Assembly: GCA_028565715.1 (NCBI GenBank)
Contig: JAOXYC010201462.1
Coordinates: forward strand, 1-11,683
Origin: Phoronis pallida
Taxonomy: Eukaryota > Phoronida > Phoronidae
Direction of reading: 5' to 3'
DNA length: 11,683 bases
The notes under the pieces are model-generated. The model had not been told where the DNA came from. It saw only the letters and a list, made by a program, of their open reading frames with translations, and ran no database searches. Shown piece by piece: positions 1 to 9,100 of this stretch. Both the position numbers and the translations under genes were made by a program. Each line of letters opens with the position of its first letter. Position 1 is the stretch's first letter.

Positions 1-159
1 GAATTTGTAGATGATGATAAAAATATTGATTCGGTAGAGGAAATTATGGCGCAGGCCGATGGGGAAGATCTTGCTTATGGCGATAAAATCCCATTAGATC
101 ATGATGATCCGCACAGTATTGCTAAGAGAAGTGTCCATCATGTCTCGAAACGTGCTATT
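1..159 (+). CDS. Exon 1: acidic segment with two dibasic KR sites (5' end outside window)
   Basis: This exon is open in frame 1 from the first base and ends at donor GTAAGT (160), phase 0, residues 1-53. The first 36 residues contain 14 Asp/Glu, including DDD at 4-6 and DHDD at 33-36. Two Lys-Arg pairs follow at residues 42-43 and 50-51, in the contexts AKRS and SKRA. KR pairs are typical cleavage sites for furin or prohormone convertases, so an acidic propeptide released before the repeat region is a reasonable inference. No start codon or signal peptide is in view, and any Met here is internal. Confidence 0.75.
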
Positions 160-3100
160 GTAAGTAATCCCTTTCGACTTTATTTGTTTATTATTCAAAT
201 TTTGAATAAATCAGTTTGAAATGATAAACTTTCCAAAATCATATGTGAATGCGGACATTCATTGTGAAGAACTTTATTCTTCACAATGAATGTCCGCATT
301 CACAAATGAGTCGTCTAATACAAGTAGCTTGTATGTTTTTAAGTCACAAGCAATCGTATATAGATTCGACCGTTTTTTAAACTTGGTATAACTTATGAAG
401 GTTACAGTCTGATTCTTTTTGACAATGTTGTGCACATTCCCTATCCTTTGTTACGGATAATGAATTCCATGTTCACCTTTTGCAGACCGGAAATGGCTTA
501 CCAACTGAAATCACCAACACATTGGAGAGAACTGGAGACTTCGCCTCTAGTGCAGAGGTCAAAGTTGCTGACCTGGTTCCCATGAAACTTACCATCTGGT
601 TACCAAACGTTGAAGCCGACATCGATGTATGTTTCGGACTTTTCTACGTACAATAATCACCTGTTTCTGACTGCAACACGAATCTGTATCTGTATCATAT
701 TTTGAGGTTATGGTTCTCCACTTTGTGAATTTGTGGTGCATAATTTCTAAAACCCTAAAATAGTTAAGGGTGTTTTAATATTGTTAAATTACGCATCCAG
801 GGAAATTTAAAATTTCAGTCATAAAGGAAGGTTTATTGTAACTCGGTTTCCACCAACAGCTCAGTCTTTTTGGTGTGCACCGCACTTTACGTTTTTCCCT
901 AAAATTGACAAAACTGTTGCATAAGCCCACAAGATTTTTAAAAAAGTAATATTATTGAAAGAGACCATGTTAGAAAACTGATAGCATCAAGTTCCTTTTC
1001 CGCACCATTAGTAGGTAGCATCTTATTTACAAATTGCTAAAATACATGCATTTTAATGACAACGAATTGCTTTGACTCGTTGCAATCATGCAGTTTTTGA
1101 CTTTTTGATTGTATTCTGTAAAGAACATGCAGTATAAACAATATTCTATTTCCATAAGGTTGAGTTGTATGGGGCGCTTGCCAATAACACGGATCAGACT
1201 GTGATGACTATGGTAAAGGACGTTGTCGTAACAATTCCTGACACAAACTTTGTAACGTACAAAGCTTCCAAGACTGCTGTCATAGAATACGACGAAACGA
1301 CACCAGGATTAGTAAGTAGTAGTTATTGAACCATGATTATCATTGTTTCGTGTTTGATAATCGCTAAAGGACTAGTCTTCTAAAGCATATCGAACACCTT
1401 TTTTGAGTTAACATTAAGGTATCGCTGCTTAGAGTCCAAGCGAAGAACATACATGTATGTGAAAAATGCCTATATGAATGAGTTTTGTGTTTTTTGATAT
1501 ATTATGTAGAAACAATTCAATTCAAGCAATTACAAATATAATACATTCACTATAAAAATAGAGAATCTAATCAATCAAGTTTCTTTCCCTTTAGACCGAC
1601 AGAGCGACCATCAAAATTGGCACCATCCTGAATGAGGCAACCGAGTCAGCTACCCAATCAGAGAGTGAGATAGTGATCACGTTTAACGTCATTATACTCA
1701 AGAGCACCACCTTTGGGAACGGCGACCCAGTGTACACTTCTTCTGGTGTTAAAGTAGCTGGTTCTACACCGTCCATTTGGATCGGCGAAGATGAGCTGAC
1801 ACCCGTCATCGACTCTTTTGTACGTGTTTGTCATTGATGAAAGTATTGTTTAGATAGCAAAAATATTGCCCATCTAGTGACATGGTCAATGTAGTCGTTA
1901 TCAAAAAGATACATTTTAATCTGCACTCATAGCTAAAATAATAAAAGGCGAGCGGCCATTTTTTTTTCTTGAGTCCGAATTTCCCCACATGGTGGTAGCA
2001 CTAATCGACACGGTTTTAAACTTCTTGACGTAGACGGTATAGCCAATTGAATTATCGATTGCGAATACTAATGTTTAAATTGCTTCTTAATAGAGTCATT
2101 TATGCGATTCAATACGTCGTTCAACTTTCATCTTTGGTTAGAGACAAGTGACTTTGTAGACTTTGCCATCTTTTTTATTTACAACCCAAATTTGCATACT
2201 TATAACTAAACCTTACTAATGCTTCAGGATTCTGGCGTAACTCCAATCATCACTTACTCAGGACCAAGCACTGCAAATGTCGGAACACCAGCTGCTTGGT
2301 ACATAAATATGACGATAGAGGACGCAGCTGTCAATATATCAGTTGACGTATTTGCCCCTGTTAATAAAACCGGCATCATGTCTGTTTGCACCGTCAGCAT
2401 TAAAAATCTGGGTAAGTAGTCTACGTCAATATTCATATGTACGTTGTAATTGGTGTAGATTATGAGTCATCCAGGAGTGTAGATATATAGGTTTATGATT
2501 CTGTGCAACAGGAACTTACCGAATTTAAACATTACATGTTACGAGGCAACGTCTAGCCTCTTCGCTCGACGAGAGGTCGCACGAAAGGTCAAACTCTGGG
2601 CGAGACTTCCCATTCGGCTAACATCTGATGAAGAGGCTAGACGTTGCCTCGTAACATGTAATGTTTAAATTCGGTAAGTTCCAGTTGCACAGAATCAAAA
2701 ACCTATATATATACATATGTACGTTGATTAATTGTCTTAGATATCCGTTGTATATTCACGCATAATGTATCTTTATAGAACAAGCACACTTTTCGTTACC
2801 TTCTGTTTTTCAATTGTAGTAATGCGTAAAATTATTAAAGTGACTTTTCATTATTTTTTCCACAAAAATACACAAACCATCACAAAAATACACGTTTTAG
2901 AATCAAAACTGTAGCATAGAATTTATGATTCACTGTTATTAATTCAATAATACGATTCGCTAAATAGTTCAAACGGATGCATTCATAAAAGTTGCTGTGT
3001 TTGTTCTAAAATGAGTTGGAAATGTGATTACAGGCAACAACTACAGGCATTATGGTGAAGATAGAATCAAGTCAGATTTGATTGACAACGAAGTCGGCAC

Positions 3101-6100
3101 CTATTCGGCACAGTTTGGATACGTGGAGAACCTTGGTGAGTCTAACACTGTGCTGCTTACAAAAAATAGAAATTCGAAATGAAGTATATTTTCTACGATA
3201 CTTATCTGTCCTGTTACGTAATTTGCTAGATGTTCTGACTTTATTGTTTGACAATGAAACGAACATTAAGACCATCCCACAGTCAAAACATTAAAAACCA
3301 ATACTAGCACAGGGCAAATTGATGCGTCACTTACATGTTATGTAGACAAATTCATTTTGGTTTTTAAAGACCTTATTAAATGTCAGCATACTTTCACCAT
3401 CAGCAACCGTTCAACGACAAGCCTGGGTACTTTACAAACCACAACTGCAAACATACGAATAAGAAAACAACAAAGATTTTCATGTTTTGTATGTCCCAGA
3501 TCACTAATAACGAATATAAAATTTCAGGTTTTCGTACTACTGGCTCGCAACCTGAAGACAACACTATCGAGCTGACCATTGTCGCCACCGTCTTAGACTC
3601 CACCATACCAACAGATGAAACCTTCTTTTTCGGTGTTTCTGTCGTCATGGACACTTACGAAATCTGGTCAGGGCAGTTACCTTTAACCATCAAAAACGAA
3701 ACCCTCGAACAATTGGTAAGATTTTAAACTAACGAAGGTGAGTTCAATTTTAAAAAGAAAACAGGTTTTCGATAACGTATATCGATTGTTGAAATTGAAA
3801 ATTAAAAAATGTGAAGGCATTAACATAATAAGTTTAATAACAGGTAATGCCTAGATTTATTATTTGGCAGCGCATTGACATCCAATACTATCTCTGAGTT
3901 CAAAAATAGTTGTTTAGAAAAAACATCTTCATGACAACTTATCCTTTTCAGGCTGAATCGCCATCTTTCGAACTGATGACAGCTATTGAGGATATTCAAA
4001 AGAATTCCTACACCGCTTTCTACCTTAACGTCACCGTACCACAGCTAACAGCGCAGAAATACCGCGCGGAGTTCGCCATGCCTTACAACGCCTCCATCAT
4101 CATGAGTATCCATTCCATTAACGTCACACACAGAGGGTATAACTACAAGTGTCTTCAGATAGCCGACCCTGTGTTCAGTTCGGAGGTAAGATAGCCCTTC
4201 TTTTAAGCCGTAGTTAGGGATGGTTGACAACTTGATAACAACTTGTTATCCAAGATCCGGTGTTCTTAGTGTATGTTCAGTGTTGGATGTTTTGTTTTGA
4301 ATTCCGTGTTTGCAATCACGCGGTAGAAGTATTCCTTACACATCATGTTCCTTTATGAAACAGAACAACGACTGATTGAAAATGAGTTCAAAAAAATATT
4401 TGCGTTCTTACATCGAAATCGAAGACAAGACAAGTAGGCCTACTCTACCAACTAATCTATCGAAACCATTGACAGGAACAGCAAATTTTCTAAACAAATT
4501 ATAAGATGCTGAGGTAGAACCCTTTGCTAAGAATATCGTTTAGTATCGACTAAACAAACATAAGATGCATGTTTTTGTTTCCATTCAGTCCTTTTAACCT
4601 TAGCATAATTATATTCATTTTAAAACACTTTTCAGAGTGGTATTGAAGGCGAGAACGACTATGGGGTGGTAGATTTGGGAACAATTTACAACAGTGGAAT
4701 CAAGGACGATCTTGACAGCAATTTCATCACGATTCAAGTGGTCGCAAAGATGATGGATAACGCTGCAGTCGTAGAAGGGCAGTCGTACTTCGCGACAGCA
4801 GCGGTCTATTTCGGCAGTGATATGATCTTTGTTGCGCAAAATAGTATCACGGTTGTCAGTGTCACCAATTCGACAGAGGTGAGATTGTAGTTGATACAAA
4901 GTGATTCTTACAATGAACGGAGAGTAATAACACCTTTTATTGGATGAGATTTGAAAATCTTTAATTTTTAAAATCGAATCCAATAAAAGGTTTATTAATT
5001 CCCATGAATTTCAGAATCATTTAATCACATAACATTGCAAATTTGCGAAAAAAGGTGAAGTTTTGAGTAACGTGACACTTAGAAAAATGCCGAATGTAAT
5101 AATAATAATAATAATAAATCCCAGTTCTTATATAGCGCTTTCCTTTCTTGATTCAGAAACTTTTAAGTATTGTAAAGCGCTTTAAAAAGCGCTTTACAAT
5201 ACCCAATATCATTACCCAGGCTACGGATCTGTTCATTCAAATACCACATCAACTCCACGGGGAGCATACAGAATAATCTCTATATTTCTATCACACCCGC
5301 AAAGACGAACATACTGGCAAGAATTTGAAAAGTCAGAAAAAATCTGGGAATCGAACCCAGGTCTCCCTGATTGCCGGCCAGATGCTCTACCAACTGGCAA
5401 GACATGTTAGGTTAAGTACCCATAATATATTCTTCCAACAGACACCAAAGTTTGAACTGAAGAATATGATGTACACCAACTACTTCTATGAAGACTCATC
5501 CTTCACCATGCACTTTGACGTGGAGGTACCGCTACAGCACCAGTTCTCCACCTTCGTGGTGGACATCTATGGCGCTAAGGATAACACCAGTACCACAGTG
5601 TACACACAAGTCTGCAGAGTCGAGATCATCAAGAGGGGCAGAAATCTTGTCATGCCACTCGTGGCGACTGTTAACACGTCAACTCTGAGTAAGTCTCGTT
5701 ACTTTTCCAAATTTCGATAATGTACATTATGTGACTCTTATATCTAAGTCAATGACGAAGACTCTAATTGCTACCATTGACTTGACTAAAAGTAGATTCA
5801 GCTGCCCATGTGACACTTAACCTGACCACAATGACCACAAGAAGGGATACAAAACCTATCTAGGGATATCCCTAAACCAGAGCTGAATTCCACTTCATCC
5901 TATCAACTGTTGGTAAGGAGATATAACACGTGGGTGCCTGTCCTTATAATGACAATTGGCCTACATCAAACAATTCAGCGGCTTATCAGCCATGACTTAT
6001 TTTTCTATAGTTTAATGGTCTTCAACGGCATACTTCAAACACTAACCATATCGGCCACAAGTGTATTCTTACTAGCATTTGATACTTTAAGAGTAAAAGC

Positions 6101-9100
6101 CAGGTGTTTTTATGACAAGTACCTTCTCTGGGAAGTTTGATCTTTGATGAATCTGCAGTCCCCTAATAAATTAAGTCTATTGTAAATTACATGTGCTTTA
6201 TGTGCCAAAGAAGTTTAGCTTAAGCACTTACCCAGACAGGTAACATATCAGACCATAAATGACACATGAACTGGACAAGTTCATCGTGTGCTGTAGAGAC
6301 TGAGAAATTGAAGATAAAAATACAATAACAATTCTCTATTGTATTTCTAGCACCTGCATCGGAAAAATACAATGACCAGATAACAGTCGATCTCTCATCC
6401 TTATCTAACCTTGGTCTGAACTACAACCGCAAAGACGACAACACGTTCACGCTGGAAATCGTAGTCTCTACCGCTGGCGACTCTCTGGTTGGATTTAACA
6501 ACACAGATTACGGTACAGCTACCGCGGTGAAGTACAGCGAGACGGAGATTTATGTGGCTGAGTACACGATGACGTATAATGAACTGATGTCCAACCTCAA
6601 TGATTGGAGCGATCTGGTGGGTACATTCAGCTAGATGTGCTATATGTATTCTTCATTATGCACGCGCTGAAAAATCAAAGTTCTGAAACCTTAAAACATA
6701 TATGCTGAGGCGACATAAGCAGATGTTATTTAGTTTAAAACTTAAATTGAGTACAAACATTTCACCATGATGTATTTAAATTACACCAACGATTAAAAGC
6801 AGTTTGGTGGCAAAATGAGTATACCTGGTACCGCATAAAGCATGAACGATCATTTAGATTCACAAGCGAGACACTATTCCAATTGTATGAGGTTGGACCA
6901 TAAAACCGGAAGCCATGTGATTTCCACATCCTATAACATTTGATAAGAATATTCCAATTATGTTCAATATCTCTTTCAGATTGAAGACCCACAGGTGTCG
7001 CTTAGTGACTGTGATCTAGTTGGTGTTCCGGGTCAAGCCGTGACCTTTACCATCGACGCTGTGGTCCCACCAACAACAACCGCAACATGGAATTTTGTAG
7101 CCGTCACAGAGTCGGAAGATCTTTCTGTCTGTCGCGTGGAAAGAATATCTCAAGGACATAATATCGCGCCTTGTCTGTCTGAGAAAGCTGTTGCAAGTTA
7201 CACATCTGTTCAGAATGACGGCCAAAACGATATAGGAGAACTACAATATGTCGGTTTAACAAATGTTGGTAAGTACCATGTAGCATTGCAACATCAGGAG
7301 ATGTCATAGCATCCGAGAGCCTTTGTCTGTGATCTAAAAACGTGCATGTATTTCGTTGTTGCCGTTGTCGCAGCTCCATCAGAAAGGCATGTTTTTCATA
7401 TTAAAGCTCTATTAGGCCTACAAAAAACAACAAACTATTGTCAATGTATAACGATGAAAAGTTGAATGTGGGTTTTTGATCATTGTCTATTTTTCATGTT
7501 GTTTTTCTAATATTTAAAAATCAATTTCTAATTTTAAACATTAACAGGCGTTGATAGACTCACTGCTGCAAACACACCAGACAACACGTTCACCACCCGC
7601 GTAGTAATCGGAATAAACCCAAATACCAACACCACCTCCGGCCAGCCTCTGAATGCCTCATTGTCGGTAGAAGCCGGTGGGGATAAAGTCCTGGTTGGCA
7701 ACTTGGCTATAACTATAGGAGAAAATCAGTTAACATCATTGGTAAGTGATGATGACAATATAACTAAAATGGTTATGATGGTGATAATGTTTGCCATAAG
7801 CTGACAGGTATAATAGTTCATAATATAAATTTGGTAATTTCCCAGCTTGGCCCTTTGAAAGACCACTGCCTGATAGCACTGAAGGGGACACCAATTAAGG
7901 CTTAAGATTTGATAAATAAATAATTGCGCTAGTGCCTGGTTTAGTCTATTTACCAATAATTTTATTTAGAATAGAAATCACACCGGAAAGTTTAAAAAAG
8001 TCTTCCGGCCTTGACAAATTTTGAAAAGACAGAAAAATTCATAACCTGAATTTTCAAAATGTTTCACTTTTTGCCAGTAAAAGCATACATTTATTTGCCT
8101 TGACAAAGGTATTGGTGCATTGACCCTACTGATCACAAACATGTACAAATGTATTTATTTTGCTCTATCAGGCTTCGCTTCCACAAATGACCTTCTACCA
8201 TGCAAATGCGACTCAGATAGTCAAGGGTGCAGCTGGTGTCTATGTACTAGAAATCTACAGCGTACCAACAACCTTCCATTTATACAACATCAAGTTCTTT
8301 GCCCCTGTGAATGACACCGACTACGGCAAGTTGAAAATCCATGACATCCGGGTCATCTCCGCAGGCTTCAACTGCCCATGCGTCAACGACACTTTGTACC
8401 AGAGGACATACACAGATACCCAATCAGCTAACGGCACGTTGTATGACGTGGCTGAGATGAGCTTCAGAATCGCAAACGTCGGCTCCAACATTAGTGACGT
8501 AGTGAATAACGATAACAAGGTAAATTCAAACCACGGAAAAAAGATGTCTTATACAGTAATGCGTTTGAATGATGTACCCAGTGTAGAAAAAATATCATAA
8601 ATATATTTCAATTTCCCTAAGTCAAAATAACGGTTACTTTAAAAAAAAGACTATAATGTGTTGTGAGTTTTTTTTCTGTTCACTCAATAATTTCTCTCAA
8701 ATTGCACATCGGAAAATTGCAATTGATATAAATAACACGAATTGTTGACATTGTTTCAAAGGTAACCATAGAAGCCGTTGTTGGTGCCCCAGATGGCTCT
8801 TTGGCCAATATCGGAGACTATATGTTCGTCGGTGCGGCCGTACAGATTAACGACGCTAACATCTATGTTGGTTCAGAGAAAGAAATTCTGACTGACGTCA
8901 TCCAGGTGAGTGTTGCTGTAATTTCTTTATCGTTATCACATACTGGACCCCCCCCCCTACTTGACTTGGCAAAACGGTCTCCTGATGATCTTAAATAATA
9001 ACTGTATATTTATCCAAACGTTTTCTTATTGAACATGTACGAAGGGACTATTGCAGGACTTATTCTAACTTGATCAAAACTGTTGATTGTCATAGAACCT

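Larger units (their letters stand above)
2412..3033 (+). other. Intron 5, carrying a fold-back element
   Basis: This phase-1 intron of 622 bases has donor GTAAGT and acceptor GATTACAG. A likely insertion of about 267 bases lies between two copies of a 13-bp direct repeat. Downstream is a short duplication of CACAAAAATACAC at 2861-2873 and 2881-2893. The remainder is AT-rich and featureless. Confidence 0.8.
5097..5405 (-). mobile_element. tRNA-derived SINE, minus strand, with (TAA)n tail
   Basis: Read on the minus strand, the head at about 5405-5340 has a box-A-like TTGCCAGTTGG (5400-5390) followed by TAGAGCA. A perfect 5-bp T-arm CTGGG-TTCGATT-CCCAG (5360-5344) contains box B GGTTCGATTCC. 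A unique body follows, including the palindrome at 5167-5202, then the tail AAAGCGCTATATAAGAACTG, and last a microsatellite that reads (TAA)7 on the + strand at 5097-5117. A GCGC-TATATAAGAACTG tail with an AT-rich trinucleotide end is widespread in SINEs of marine invertebrates. I found no convincing target-site duplication. The family name is not assigned. Confidence 0.82.
4879..5441 (+). other. Intron 9, mostly repeats
   Basis: This phase-0 intron of 563 bases has donor GTGAGA and acceptor TCTTCCAACAG and separates repeats 3 and 4. More than half of it is a minus-strand tRNA-derived SINE (about 5097-5405). A separate 73-nt hairpin lies near the donor at 4925-4997. Confidence 0.85.

Noticed and set aside
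2447-2713. Transposase or reverse-transcriptase coding in the fold-back insert
   Set aside because: The insert is only 267 bases, mostly inverted arms, and no frame resembles either enzyme.
3380-3527. Extension of exon 7 upstream to an ATG at 3380
   Set aside because: The acceptor AAAATTTCAG at 3527 restores the split Gly codon from exon 6. The upstream translation shows no repeat pattern and there is no reason for an internal start.
4615-4983. 122-codon minus-strand open frame over exon 9
   Set aside because: It is antisense to a well-supported exon, includes intron hairpin sequence, and has no splice or domain support.
5344-5405. A functional tRNA gene on the minus strand
   Set aside because: The T-arm is intact, but the anticodon stem does not pair and I find no acceptor-stem partner. 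It is continuous with a SINE body and tail.
5325-5720. Long + strand open frame starting in the SINE and running through exon 10
   Set aside because: Its first ~39 codons are translated from antisense tRNA-like SINE sequence, and it ends just past the exon 10 donor. Only 5442-5688 matches the repeat pattern.
5910-6140. 76-codon + strand open frame within intron 10
   Set aside because: It has no splice partners, no domain-like pattern and AT-rich intron composition.
7104-7379. 91-codon minus-strand open frame over exon 12
   Set aside because: It is a shadow of exon 12 and its flanking intron, with Gln/Arg-rich unnatural composition.
8948-8957. Run of ten C as a regulatory or quadruplex element
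   Set aside because: A single homopolymer run cannot form an intramolecular quadruplex and may be a sequencing-length artefact. It is noted only as intron content.
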